A DNA stretch of 64,000 bases. Origin: Williamsia sp. DF01-3. Lineage in GTDB: Bacteria > Actinomycetota > Actinomycetes > Mycobacteriales > Mycobacteriaceae. Below, piece after piece: positions 24,814 through 34,165 of the stretch. The notes below the pieces were generated by a model that worked only from the letters and a program-made list of their open reading frames with translations, did no database searches and was not told the DNA's origin. How positions within the stretch are numbered: position 1 is the stretch's first letter; every line of letters starts with the position of its first letter. The position numbers were made by a program, and so were the translations under genes. The DNA lies in the NCBI RefSeq assembly GCF_023051145.1, contig NZ_JALKFS010000001.1:1-64000 (forward strand), given 5' to 3'.

Positions 24814-25071
24814 TGTGGCAGTGAGAGCCCGAGCAGTCGACCAGGCAGCCCAGAGCATCGTCCACCAGCCACGCCGATAGCCCCAACCAGCCGCACCCAT
24901 CCTCACCGAGTGCTCGGCTGCCCGCCGGCAGCAGTGGTGCTCGAGGGCAGTTGGCGTATCTCCGTCACACTGTGACGGTGCACCTCAATGCCCTCGTGCG
25001 CGGGAGGCTGACACCGGTTGGCAGAATGTTCGGCGGTCGTGGCGGACTAGGTATGTGGCTGAGCGCCGGGT

Positions 25072-25227
25072 TCACCCCAGGAGTTCGACGAGGACCAAAG
25101 CGCCGATGATCAGTCCCACCACACTGGCCATTGTCAGCACGATCGCAAGATCGCCGCCCCTGATCATCCGGCGCCGTGGTGCTGGCCATCTACGGTTCCC
25201 TGGCCTCAGAGGACCCCGGCCCCTCAT
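25072..25227 (-). CDS. Mini membrane protein coupled to PLDc_N gene (51 aa)
   Basis: The ATG (25227-25225) overlaps the TGA of the preceding PLDc_N gene (ATGA). The 51-residue product ends in one membrane helix (LAIVLTMASVVGLIIGALVL) and VELLG. The same helix pattern occurs in the small proteins at 58413-58617 and 63307-63513, which are also coupled by ATGA overlaps. This makes it a member of a small family with conserved ending [VI]LVELL[GT]. Function unknown. Confidence 0.6.
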   Translation of the reverse strand: MRGRGPLRPGNRRWPAPRRRMIRGGDLAIVLTMASVVGLIIGALVLVELLG

Positions 25228-25586
25228 TCGTTCTGCTCGCGGCGTCGCTCGAGTTCGGCGTGGCGGCGCTGCGTCTCAGCGCGTGCGCGGACCTGCCGCA
25301 AAAACTCCGCATCAGCAGCGGGGTCTGCGGGTTCGAACCGGCCCGGCTCGTCGTATCCGGGAAACCCCAACGCACTCGCCCGGCCCGACCCCGACCGCTG
25401 CTGCCGGTAGCCGGCCGATACTGGTCTGCCGGCGATGAACCACACGATCGACCCCGCCAACGGCAGCACCAGCACCAAGAGCAAGCATCCCCACCGCGGT
25501 AACCCCCGAACGCCGGCCTCACTGCCCACAATGTCGAGCAGCGCCGCAATCATCACCATCAGCACAATCGCACCCAGATACGGCAT
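25224..25586 (-). CDS. PLDc_N-domain membrane protein
   Basis: The 120-residue protein has two N-terminal membrane helices (about 1-20 and 32-54) with WGCLLLVLVLPLAGSIVWFIAGRP between and after, the mark of the phospholipase-D-nuclease N-terminal domain. A cytoplasmic charged tail (about 60-120) ends in RRHAELERRREQNE. Such stand-alone proteins are common in actinobacteria and of unknown role. The downstream 51-residue membrane protein is translationally coupled. Confidence 0.8.
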   Translation of the reverse strand: MPYLGAIVLMVMIAALLDIVGSEAGVRGLPRWGCLLLVLVLPLAGSIVWFIAGRPVSAGYRQQRSGSGRASALGFPGYDEPGRFEPADPAADAEFLRQVRARAETQRRHAELERRREQNE

Positions 25587-25849
25587 CGGTACCCCCCAGC
25601 GATAGTTTCCAGATCCACTGTCTCACACGGACATCGAACGCACAGAACTCGTACACTCCTGCACTTTCAACTGTTCGTAGGACGCGAAAGAGCCCCCGTC
25701 GGTGTAGTGGTCCTGGCCGCGAACCTCCCTGCGTCATAGCTGCCTAGCTGTCGCCGCACCTCACGATGGGTTTCTCGGGCCTGCGCCGAGCAGGTCTGCT
25801 CCTTCACCCGCCGCGGCAGCAGAGTTCCCACTCGCAGGCGGTGTTTTAA

Positions 25850-27247
25850 AGTTCGGCGGGACTGTCCGGAAAACGGTGGGTGAGGGTCCGGTCCGACCCG
25901 AAAGGAAATGACCGTGACTGACACGACAGAAGTGCTGGGCGAGGCGATCATTGATCCCGTGACCGGGGAGATCATTGATCAGAAGGAGCTCGCGGAGCGT
26001 TTGCTCGCGCAGGCGAAGGAACAGGGCGTGAGCCTGGTCGGGCCGGGAGGCCTGCTGAGCCAGCTCACGAAGAGCGTGCTCGAGACCGCTCTGGAAGCAG
26101 AACTGACCGAGCACCTCGGTCACGAACACGGCGGAACACCGATCGCGGAGAACATGCGCAACGGCACCCGCACCAAGACCGTACTGACCGAGATCGGGCC
26201 GGTCGAGATCGAAGTCCCTCGGGACCGGGACGGCTCGTTCGAACCGGTCATCGTCCCGAAACGCAAACGCCGGCTCGACGGGATCGATCAGATCGTGCTC
26301 TCGTTGACCGCCCGTGGGTTGACCACCGGTGAGATCGCCGCGCACTTCGACGAGGTCTACGGGGCGAAGGTCTCCAGGGACACCATCAGCCGGATCACCG
26401 AGAAGGTGACCGCCGAACTCGCCGAGTGGTCCTCCCGGCCACTGGATCCGATCTACCCGGTCATCTTCGTCGACGCGATCGTGGTGAAGGTCCGTGACGG
26501 ACAGGTGCGCAACACCCCGTTCTACGTCGTGATGGGCGTGACCGTCAGCGGTGAACGCGACATCCTCGGCATCTGGGCCGGCGACGGTGCTGAAGGCGCC
26601 CGGTTCTGGTTGCAGGTGTTCAGCGAGTTGAAGAACCGCGGCGTCGAGGACGTATTCATCGCCGTGTGTGACGGGCTGAGAGGACTTCCCGAGGCGATCA
26701 ACACCACCTGGGAGCACACGGTCGTCCAGCAATGCATCGTTCACTTGATCCGCAACAGCTTCCGGTACGCCGGACGGCAGCATCGCGATGCAATCGTCAA
26801 GTCCCTCAAGCCGGTCTATACGGCTCCGAGTGAGCAGGCCGCGAAGGATCGATTCGTCGAGTTCGCCGCCGAGTGGGGCGATCGGTATCCGGCGATCGTG
26901 CAGTTGTGGGAGAACGCTTGGGCGGAGTTCGTTCCATTCCTCGAGTACGACGTCGAGATCCGGCGGGTGATCTGCACGACGAACGCGATCGAGTCGATCA
27001 ATGCCCGCTATCGGCGGGCAGTCCGCGCCCGAGGGCACTTTCCCAACGAGGCATCGGCGCTCAAGTGCCTGTACTTGGTGACGCGGTCCCTTGACCCCAC
27101 GGGCGGGGGCCGCGCACGCTGGGTGATCAGGTGGAAGCCTGCGTTGAACGCGTTCGCGATCACCTTCGCCGGACGGCTCGAAAGAACCATCCGCTAATGA
27201 GAACCGCCGGGCCTCACCCACCGTTTAACGGACAGACCCAGTTCGGC
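25850..27247 (+). mobile_element. Complete IS256-family insertion sequence with 8-bp target duplication
   Basis: The element spans 25858-27239 (1382 bp). Its 28-bp ends (25858-25885 and 27212-27239) match inverted at 25 of 28 positions. The 8-bp AGTTCGGC is duplicated on both sides (25850-25857 and 27240-27247), so the insertion is intact and its target is known. It landed in the last codons of the minus-strand gene at 27194-27793, replacing that gene's stop. One transposase gene fills the element. Confidence 0.95.
25908..27197 (+). CDS. IS256-family (mutator-type) transposase
   Basis: The 429-residue length is normal for the family. DDE residues are seen in YPVIFVDAIVVKV (Asp about 187), FIAVCDGLRGLPEAI (Asp about 252) and TTNAIESINARYRR (Glu about 364). 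The N-terminal region carries the family HTH-type segment (GGLLSQLTKSVLETALEAEL). It starts at ATG 25908 with AAAGGAA upstream. It looks intact and, with matching ends and target duplication, the element may be active. Confidence 0.95.
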   Translation: MTVTDTTEVLGEAIIDPVTGEIIDQKELAERLLAQAKEQGVSLVGPGGLLSQLTKSVLETALEAELTEHLGHEHGGTPIAENMRNGTRTKTVLTEIGPVEIEVPRDRDGSFEPVIVPKRKRRLDGIDQIVLSLTARGLTTGEIAAHFDEVYGAKVSRDTISRITEKVTAELAEWSSRPLDPIYPVIFVDAIVVKVRDGQVRNTPFYVVMGVTVSGERDILGIWAGDGAEGARFWLQVFSELKNRGVEDVFIAVCDGLRGLPEAINTTWEHTVVQQCIVHLIRNSFRYAGRQHRDAIVKSLKPVYTAPSEQAAKDRFVEFAAEWGDRYPAIVQLWENAWAEFVPFLEYDVEIRRVICTTNAIESINARYRRAVRARGHFPNEASALKCLYLVTRSLDPTGGGRARWVIRWKPALNAFAITFAGRLERTIR

Positions 27248-27793
27248 GTGTAGTGCTGTGATGTCGGTGGCCAGGGCGTGGGAGAGGTGGTCGGGGTTGC
27301 CGCCGTCCAGAGGGGTAATGCCGTGGGCGAGGCGGGTGCGGGCTCGGTCGAGTTCGCGCAGGGCCCGGTGCAGGGCGGCTTCGGGGACCGCGATAGCTGA
27401 GTCGAAGGGTTCGGCGTCGGTGGTTGCGGTGCGTTCGATGAGCAGTGCCCAGGCGACGATGAGTGCTTGTGGTTCGCGGACTGCGTCGAGGGCGGCTCGG
27501 CGGTCGGGCGTGCTGGCTGAGGCGGCCAGTTCGGCTGCGATCGCCAGTGCCGCGACGGTGCGGGCGGCTAAGGCTAGCGGCACGGTATGGGTGATAGCGA
27601 GGTCGAGCAGATCGTGGCCGGGTTGTTCTTTGGCGAACGGGGCGGCGGTCTCCCGCGCGAGCGCGCGCACGTCTTCCACTGTGAGTTGGGCACGAGCAGC
27701 ATCCTCCCTGGCGGCGTCGGCAGGGCCGCTGATTTCGCAGGCGATCGAAGTAAGCAAGACCGCTGATCGACGACCATCGACCTCACCAGGCAT
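27194..27793 (-). CDS. Helical hypothetical protein with IS-altered C-terminus
   Basis: The 199-residue product is Ala/Leu/Glu-rich and helical with no signal peptide. Codons 186-199 (GLSVKRWVRPGGSH) come from the IS256 right end. Joining the two flanks across the IS shows that the original protein ended HAEL followed by TAA, so the gene was 185 residues and the insertion only added a tail. The family is not recognised. Confidence 0.6.
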   Translation of the reverse strand: MPGEVDGRRSAVLLTSIACEISGPADAAREDAARAQLTVEDVRALARETAAPFAKEQPGHDLLDLAITHTVPLALAARTVAALAIAAELAASASTPDRRAALDAVREPQALIVAWALLIERTATTDAEPFDSAIAVPEAALHRALRELDRARTRLAHGITPLDGGNPDHLSHALATDITALHAELGLSVKRWVRPGGSH

Positions 27794-27828
27794 AGTGCAC
27801 CCGGTCCCAAAACCGGCACGTGAGGTTT

Positions 27829-27935
27829 AGACGGCAAGTTTGTCCACTACTGCCTGGGCCGGCCCAGAGGAAGAACTGGTCGTGCCCGTACGAGTGTGAT
27901 GTTGAGGTGCTCAGCATCGCCTGAACTCAGTTCCC
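27829..27935 (-). pseudogene. Degraded fragment of the HhH gene
   Basis: This stretch aligns with the 3' half of the HhH gene at 45877-46083 (shared CTGCCTGGGCC..CCCAGAGGAAG and GAGGTGCT.AGCATCGCC) with several substitutions and small indels that destroy the frame. It is the fourth and oldest-looking copy in the window. The rest of 27794-28115 shows no gene. Confidence 0.55.
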
Positions 27936-28115
27936 TGCACCGTCCTACGGGGCAAACGCGAGTATGTCCCCGATACCTAAAGTTTAGGTGCCGCCGCTAC
28001 TTACCGGGTACGAACGCGTTAGATCTGAGACAGGGAAGTCAGCAGACCAAGGATGTTGACATGAGCTGGTCGTCGATAGCCGGGCCTCGGGTGGGTCATA
28101 TTCGTTATCACTTGT

Positions 28116-28361
28116 TCAGTGGCGACGGCGATCAAGGTAGATGCGGCCGGCCCACACTCCGGTCGGATGGTGTTGAGTACGGCGCAGGGCATCGCACGGT
28201 TGTCGACAAGGGCAGTCGTGGCATAGACGGGTGGCAACGCTGAGCCTGGCTGCACGGTCTGCTGCGGTTTCGCCGCGGAGGTGGTCATCGAACAGCGGGG
28301 ACTGTCCAGAGCAGGGGGCGTTCGCGAAGTCCGGGCTCGTCGGGTTCTCCTTATAAATCAC
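28116..28361 (-). CDS. WhiB-family iron-sulfur regulator
   Basis: The 81-residue protein has the four-Cys set C17-X29-C47-X2-C50-X5-C56 that holds a 4Fe-4S cluster, followed by the GVWAGR turn (GVWGG box) near 68. WhiB-like proteins bind the principal sigma factor and control development, redox or antibiotic responses in actinobacteria only. The GTG start at 28361 is required to keep the N-terminus; an AAGGAG lies inside the first codons, so the exact start is uncertain. The subgroup is unclear, and mobile elements often carry such genes. Confidence 0.85.
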   Translation of the reverse strand: MIYKENPTSPDFANAPCSGQSPLFDDHLRGETAADRAARLSVATRLCHDCPCRQPCDALRRTQHHPTGVWAGRIYLDRRRH

Positions 28362-28444
28362 TGTTTCCCTCTCCGGGGGTAAGGCGAGCTGCCCGGCAGA
28401 AGAAAGGCTCGAGCGAGCGCCCGCCCGCGATGAGGCCGTCGGGC

Positions 28445-28648
28445 TTAGAGCGCCCGTACGTTCACCGCCTGGGGGGCCTTTGCGCCTTGTCCGATCTCGA
28501 ACTCGACTCGCTGGTCTTCGTTGAGTGTTCGGTAGCCATTGCCCTGAATTTCCGAGTAGTGCACAAACACATCATCGGCCTCCCCGTCCGGGGCGATGAA
28601 TCCAAACCCTTTCTCGCCATTGAACCATTTCACTGTTCCCTGAGCCAT
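28445..28648 (-). CDS. cspA: Cold shock protein, CspA family
   Basis: This 67-residue protein is a complete cold-shock domain: [15 protein letters not shown] (RNP-1), DVFVHYSEI (RNP-2) and a C-terminal VNVRAL. It binds single-stranded RNA/DNA and acts as an RNA chaperone. AGAGGAG precedes the ATG. The gap 28649-29053 upstream has no gene, leaving room for a long leader, a common site of cold control in this family; no specific structure was resolved. Confidence 0.95.
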   Translation of the reverse strand: MAQGTVKWFNGEKGFGFIAPDGEADDVFVHYSEIQGNGYRTLNEDQRVEFEIGQGAKAPQAVNVRAL

Positions 28649-29053
28649 CAGCTGATCTCCTCTTGCTTTCTAGATTGCGCATCTCGGCCGACACCAGCCA
28701 CGGCACTGAGTCTGTATTCGGGGTCCGAGATATGCCACAGACCCCCGCCAGCCCACTTACGCCTCATCTCGCGAGTAACCCCAAGTATCCCACGGGGAAC
28801 GAGCGGGCCTGCCATCCTGTGCCTGATGCTACGAGATCGATTTGCACTCGATGCCCAGGCTCGTACAACTGTATTCATGCCAGCGCGGTGGGTTCACCTA
28901 TTGACCCCACAGTTTCGAGCGAAGAAGGTGGCAGAGCGCGAATGTAGTCAGCCGAACGGGCAGTTGGTGTAGCGATAGTGGGCGTGTTTGGCCTAAGGGT
29001 TCAGCCCGGTGTTGTCATGTCGACACGGGACGGAATCACCCGACACGACGGGT

Positions 29054-30730
29054 TCATGTTCGGCCGCGCCGGGAAAACTCTCCGTGCGTCTGTCCGTCCC
29101 ATTTTTCGTATACTTGTTTAACTTTGGGATTGTCTTGCTTGCGGATCCAGTCGCACAAGTCGGCATCGGCGTTCGGGTTTGTCACGATGATGGTGTGTAG
29201 GTCTTCGTGTTTGTTGGCCAGTACGCGCAATTTGTCCGAGCTGGTCGATGGGTCGGCTGCCTCGAGCGCATCGCGTGGGTCGATAAAAGGCCCACGGGGC
29301 GCATCAAAACCTCCGCCGCCGATCTCGTCTTCGGTGTCGGCGTCCTTACGCATTGCCGCCGAGTTGAACATCAGGTTCAAGATGATAGCGGTCAACGCAC
29401 CAGCCGATATTCCAGAATGGAATATGGTTTGGAACCAGTCGGGAAACTGGTCGTAAAGATCGAGTGCAACATCAACTGGCTGAGTTCCTCCCAGGTTACG
29501 GTCGGTGTAGTAAAGCTTGGACTCGGTCAGCATGGCCACTCCCACCGAGATAGCAACAACCAGGATGTTGCGGTTGTTGAACGACACCTTGGACAGGGTG
29601 CGCACCCCGCTTGCAGCCACCATCCCGAACAGCGCGACGCCGGCGCCGCCGAGTACCGCCATGGGGATTCCTTCGATGATGGCGGCCATCTTCGGCAATA
29701 GTCCTAGAATCACCAGAATGATTCCGGCGCACGTGGCGACGTGGCGGGTTTTGACGCCGGTGATCGCGACCAGTCCAACGTTTTGTGCGAACGCCGTATA
29801 GGGGAACGTGTTGAACACACCGCCCAGGATTGTTCCCAGGCCGTCGGCGCGCAGACCGTCCGCGAGCTTTTGTGGCGTAATCTTCTTTCCAACAATTTCG
29901 CCGACAGCGACGGTGTCGCCGGTGGTTTCGGTCATGATGACAATCGCGACGATGATCAGAGCAATAATCGAACTGACCTGGAAGGTGGGGGCACCGAACT
30001 GGAACGGTGTCACGATCCCTACCCAGTCGTATTTACTGACGTTGTCCCAGGTAGGCATCCCGAAGGGTATCGAGACAAGTGTTCCGATAAGCAATCCCAA
30101 AAGGACCGATACCCGACGAAGCGCATCCGGAGCGAAGCGCTCGATCAACAGGATGACCAGGAGTGTGAAGAAGCCCATTCCGATCGCACTGGGTGTACCA
30201 AAGTCGGGACCGGTCGCGGTGCCGCCACCAAACCATCCTGCGGCTACCCGCATCAGCGACACCCCGATAATTAAAATGATCGTGCCGGTGACCAGGGGCG
30301 GGAAGAACCGAATCAATCGTCCGAACACTGGTGCCATGAGGATCATGAACAGGCCCGAGGCGATCACCGCGCCGTAAATGGCGGTGATCCCGTGCTCGGT
30401 GCCGATTGTGATCATCGGTGACACGGCCGCGAAGGTGACACCTTGCATCAAGGGCAGGCGGACACCGAAGCGCCAGAAGCCAACCGCCTGCAAAATCGTG
30501 GCGATACCAGCCACGAACAGGTCAGCCATAATCAGGTGGACAATGTCTGATGAATCAAGTTCACCAACACCAACCATGGCGCCACCAACGATCAACGGGA
30601 CGGCCACTGCACCGGCGTACATCGCGAGCACATGTTGCAGACCCAGTGGCACCAGCCGGGTCAGCGGAGGTACTTCGTCTACCGGATGGTCGGCAGTTTT
30701 TCCCTTCGTCAAGATACTCAGTGAGGCCAC
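29054..30730 (-). CDS. NCS2/NAT-family nucleobase permease with C-terminal repeat domain
   Basis: The GTG at 30730 is chosen for its AAGGA site; 558 residues follow. About 12-14 membrane helices span 25-455, with the NAT signature region TETTGDTVAVGEIVGKKIT and a QNVGL segment (GVFNTFPYTAFAQNVGLVAITG). Members take up xanthine, urate or uracil by proton symport. The last 80 residues are soluble: TSSDKLRVLANKHEDLHTI and NADADLCDWI, like variant leucine-rich repeats seen in actinobacteria. Typical family members end near 450-500, so this is a fused extra domain. Confidence 0.88.
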   Translation of the reverse strand: MASLSILTKGKTADHPVDEVPPLTRLVPLGLQHVLAMYAGAVAVPLIVGGAMVGVGELDSSDIVHLIMADLFVAGIATILQAVGFWRFGVRLPLMQGVTFAAVSPMITIGTEHGITAIYGAVIASGLFMILMAPVFGRLIRFFPPLVTGTIILIIGVSLMRVAAGWFGGGTATGPDFGTPSAIGMGFFTLLVILLIERFAPDALRRVSVLLGLLIGTLVSIPFGMPTWDNVSKYDWVGIVTPFQFGAPTFQVSSIIALIIVAIVIMTETTGDTVAVGEIVGKKITPQKLADGLRADGLGTILGGVFNTFPYTAFAQNVGLVAITGVKTRHVATCAGIILVILGLLPKMAAIIEGIPMAVLGGAGVALFGMVAASGVRTLSKVSFNNRNILVVAISVGVAMLTESKLYYTDRNLGGTQPVDVALDLYDQFPDWFQTIFHSGISAGALTAIILNLMFNSAAMRKDADTEDEIGGGGFDAPRGPFIDPRDALEAADPSTSSDKLRVLANKHEDLHTIIVTNPNADADLCDWIRKQDNPKVKQVYEKWDGQTHGEFSRRGRT

Positions 30731-30763
30731 GGGAGTCCTTACGACGCGGTGACATGACATCAA

Positions 30764-31265
30764 CCATCGTTAGATCTCTAAGTTTCGGGCAGGCGCTTAA
30801 GACATTGCCGCAGTGTTTCAGTCGCGAACCACTACTGGGTTGCGGCCTAGCTGAGCGGCTCGTTTGAGGCCTCGGCGGTAGATGGCGGGGGGCATGCACT
30901 CCGAAATGATGCTCAGCGTCTGAGCCGCGCACCGTCCCGCCGGAACAGCCTCATCCAGCGTGCACTCACCAAACATGAAGTGCGATTGGAAAGCGGCCGC
31001 TAGTAATCTATGCGGTTGCCGTCAGGCATGCGCGCCTGAACTGCATGCGTTTAGGTATCGCTGGGCTCAGAATCGGGATGGTAGTGGTCGGCGGTAAGTG
31101 TGGCGAGGCTCCACTGCATGAGTCTATGTAGCCGCTGCGGAAGTAGTCAGCGCACCCTGCAGGGCACCACCACTTCAGACCGAAATCGGATGACAGTCGA
31201 CAGCACGGGCGCGGTCTCGGTCGACGATCAGCGGCGGTAAAGAGCAGCGCAGTCGTTCGGCCGCG
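30764..31265. other. Intergenic region without recognisable genes
   Basis: The stretch has mixed composition and several short open frames without ribosome sites. It contains the upstream region of the permease, where a purine regulator might bind, but no clear dyad was found. I see no RNA gene or mobile-element end. Confidence 0.4.
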
Positions 31266-31703
31266 CTAGCTCAATGTAGACGCGTCGCCAGCCATTTCAG
31301 CGAGGTATCGGCGGGTCATTGGACCCACGACACCCTCGTCATCGTCGGGAATACCCATCTCCGCCTGCAGATTCCACACTGCAACCCTCAACAGCTCACC
31401 AAACATGCCATCAAAATCACCCTCGTAGTAGCCTAGACTTTTGAGCTCCCGTTGAAGTGCGAGCACCACTGGTCCATGGTCACCGAATTTGATCACGCGC
31501 CTCACCTCTTCCGCGTTACTGTAGCCCGCCCAGGTGACACTGGCAGTGTGGCCGGAGGGCGAAAGTTGAGGCGCTAACAAAGGTAGATCGGACATGAAAC
31601 GCAAGCGCGCGGAAGAATTGAACTCCGCCGGCCCCAGCACGGCACGGACGTATGACTTAACATTGGAGTTCACGTTCAGCCAGCAGGCCTCGGAGTCGCG
31701 CAC
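31266..31703 (-). CDS. Peptidoglycan-binding-domain protein
   Basis: The GTG start at 31703 gives 145 residues. The C-terminal part (about 70-138; VIKFGDHGPVVLALQRELKSLGYYEGDFDGMFGELLRVAV) fits the three-helix PG_binding_1 repeat. The N-terminal 65 residues have no signal peptide and no known fold. Without a signal peptide it may be cytoplasmic or a fragment of a larger protein. An internal ATG at 31595 is an alternative start. Confidence 0.6.
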   Translation of the reverse strand: MRDSEACWLNVNSNVKSYVRAVLGPAEFNSSARLRFMSDLPLLAPQLSPSGHTASVTWAGYSNAEEVRRVIKFGDHGPVVLALQRELKSLGYYEGDFDGMFGELLRVAVWNLQAEMGIPDDDEGVVGPMTRRYLAEMAGDASTLS

Positions 31704-31846
31704 GGGTTAAGCACCACAACCCATGACAGCACCCTCGGCAGCGGCCCTACCAGCGCCGTGTCATTTTTTGCTTAACAATGATTCATTATATCGCCATTTC
31801 TCCTGTGCCGCGTCGCCATTGGCGATACAGCCAGCCTGAGCCGGAT

Positions 31847-32960
31847 CTATGCGCCTGAGGCGGCGTGGTCGCGGAGGTACTCCCGCAGGTAGGGGAGGGA
31901 GAAGTCGACGTACCCGCGCCGAGTGGAGTGGATGAGTTCGGCGGCGATGAGTCGTAGGCGGTATTGGCTCGCGTAGTTGACGTCAACGTCGAGGCGGGCG
32001 CGGATGTCGGCCATGGCCGAGGGCCCATCGTCTTGGGCCATCGCCAGCAGAAACGACTTGTCAATGTCGGAGGCGGAGCTCAGGGCGGGTTCATGGATCA
32101 GCCGGCCCATGCGCCGGCGGGCGCGAGTGGTGCCCTCGACCGCATCGTCAACGCTGATCTCGGCCTCATCGGGGTGTAACCGCCAGGTTTGGGCGCCGAT
32201 GAGTTGCAGCAGAAACGGGTAGCCGCCGGTCGCGTCGACCATGACCCCCAATGCCTCGTCACCGATGGTGCGGCCGGCGGCTCTGATGGGTTCGCCGAAT
32301 CCGCGTTCGACATCGCGGCGCGGGACCGATCCGAGGGTGTGGCGATCAGCGCGGCGCAGGAAGGTCAGGACGTCGTCGTTGACCACGTCGCTGACGCTGG
32401 CGGCGAGCCCGGCACCGACGAAGGCCAGGTCTCGGCCTTCCCGGAAGGCGTGTTGCACCGTGCTGGCCAGCTCGCGCAGCTCGGCGAGCTGGTTCTGGTG
32501 GATCTCGTCGAGCGTAATCAGAATCCCGGTGCTGTGGTCGGCGAGCAGATCGGTGAGCAGTTCGAGCTGATTGCGTAGCCCGGCCTGCATGACGTGGGTC
32601 TCGACCGTGTCCCAGTCCAGTCGCCCCGCGCTCATCGGCGCGGTGACACCTTGGTCCGGCGTCGCACGGCGGCGGGATCGAACTCACGCAGCATCCGGGG
32701 CAGATGCTGTTGGGTGATTCGCTCGACGAACCCGGGTGTGGCCGTCTCGCTGATTACGAGCCAGCCTCGTTGACGTGCGAGGTCCTCGACCGCGTTGAGC
32801 ATGACCGTCTTCCCGCGCCGCGCGCACCGGTGAAAAGAGTCGCCCGTCCCGCCGAGCCCGGCCCGTCCTCGAGGGCCTCGTCGAACTCCTCGAGCATTGC
32901 CTCCCGGCCCACCAACAGCGGGGGACTGACACCGAAACTGGCGTGGAACGGGTTGGGCAC
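31847..32960 (-). pseudogene. AAA ATPase (STAND-like), disrupted by two frameshifts
   Basis: Read in three frames the protein is coherent. It begins MPNPFHASFGVSPPLLVGRE. A P-loop GARGAGK-T is split by a missing base near 32810. Next come TVMLNAVEDLARQRGWLVI and a Walker-B-type LITLDEIHQ. A C-terminal winged-helix region ends at YLREYLRDHAASGA. The second shift is near 32640, where an ATGA overlap could mimic two genes. Corrected length is about 370 residues, typical of actinobacterial AAA_16 ATP-binding proteins. A fragment of the same family is at 24421-24503. Confidence 0.7.
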
Positions 32961-33211
32961 GGCAAGACGCTACCACGGCGTTAGATAGTTTTAGATTAAC
33001 TAGACCTGTTTACTCTGACGATTCAACGCGGCCTACGCAGCGAAACACCGCTAGCCAAAGCCGTGCCGAGCGGCATTTCAACCGCTCCTCTCGTTCTCTG
33101 CGGTTCATCCTAGCCCGAACAGACGGCCGCCTTGCGCAGTCGGACCGATGTGTCGGACCCGATAGATACGCTGTGGACGTTCGAACGAAAACGTAGGGCA
33201 GGAGGCCCACG

Positions 33212-33445
33212 ATGACCAACAAGAGAGTGGTCCAGCAGCGAGACGACGGCGCCTGGGAGGTTCGCAAACCCGGCGCCGATCGCGCGAGTGCGATGACGCC
33301 GACCCAGGCCGAAGGCTTTGACCGCGCACGCGACATCCTCGCCAACGACGGCGGCGGCGAGATGCAGGTTCGGGGCCGCAACGGCCAGATCCGAGCACAA
33401 GACACGATCGCCCCCGGCAACGACCCGCAGTCCTCGAAGGGGTAG
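33212..33445 (+). CDS. DUF2188-domain protein
   Basis: The 77-residue protein reads VVQQRDDGAWEVRKPGADRAS and later ILANDGGGEMQVRGRNGQIR, the DUF2188 pattern of a small beta-alpha protein with a final R-x-x-x-G-x-I-R. An AGGAGG site precedes the ATG. Function is unknown; such genes are often found near stress or mobile genes. It lies 215 bp upstream of the TIR gene on the same strand. Confidence 0.85.
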   Translation: MTNKRVVQQRDDGAWEVRKPGADRASAMTPTQAEGFDRARDILANDGGGEMQVRGRNGQIRAQDTIAPGNDPQSSKG

Positions 33446-33660
33446 TGACTGCCACGTCCGGCTGCACAGCACCCCGAGAGGGGCACCGTACGGCAAGTGG
33501 TGCCGCTAACTGTCCGGTATGCAGATACCGATCGCGGTCACGTCCCACCTACGTGCCACCGCGACCGGCGCACGGGGGCGTTTCGCGGGTGCCGTCATCC
33601 GGATCCGGGACAGGCGAAGTCTCCGGCGGCGGCGTGCGCCGCACCCGTGCCGGGCGGTCC

Positions 33661-34165
33661 GTGAGCTACTCATCCAGCGAGTGGCGGACTTTCGAGCTCG
33701 TTACGCAGGCGGCCGAGCAGCAGGCAGTTCGACACCCCCCAGCGCCGCGACCTGTTCCTGTGCCACGCATGGGACGACAGACTCGACTGCGCCACCGAGC
33801 TCTACAACCTGTTGCTCACTCACGGTGCGACTGTGTGGTGCAGCGAAAAGGACGTTGGCCTGGGGAAGTCGCTACTGCGCGAGATCGACCGGGGCCTGGC
33901 CTGCTCCCGCGTCGGAATCGTTCTAGTCACCCCGGCCCTGCTCATCAGCCTGGCCGCCGAGGGAATCGCCGACAAAGAACTCTCGGCGCTCCTGGCCACC
34001 GACCGCGTCATTCCGGTCGCCCACGGAACGACGTTCGATGCGCTACGTGACGTGAGCCCATTGCTCGCCTCGCGGTCCGGGCTCAACAGCGCCGACTCGT
34101 CACTCGCCGACGTGGCTGCAAAGATCGCCGCTGCCTCAGCAGCACTCACCGCCCCGCCACTGTGA
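33661..34165 (+). pseudogene. TIR-domain protein with frameshift
   Basis: The N-terminal part starts at GTG 33661 (SYSSSEWRTFELVTQAAEQQ). After one extra C in the run 33735-33740, the frame moves to RRDLFLCHAWDDRLDCATEL. A full TIR domain follows: VWCSEKDVGLGKSLLREIDRGL, RVGIVLVTPALL and GIADKELSALL. The Glu in DKEL sits where the NADase Glu of enzymatic TIR domains is found. Corrected length is about 167 residues, one short TIR protein. It may be a broken or misread defence effector. Confidence 0.7.

Noticed and set aside
25310-25370. GGGTTCGAACC stretch resembling a tRNA T-arm
   Set aside because: It lies inside the PLDc_N coding region and no cloverleaf or anticodon arm can be drawn around it.
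25761-27221. 486-codon minus-strand frame through the IS256 element
   Set aside because: Antisense of the transposase gene; IS256 elements carry one gene only.
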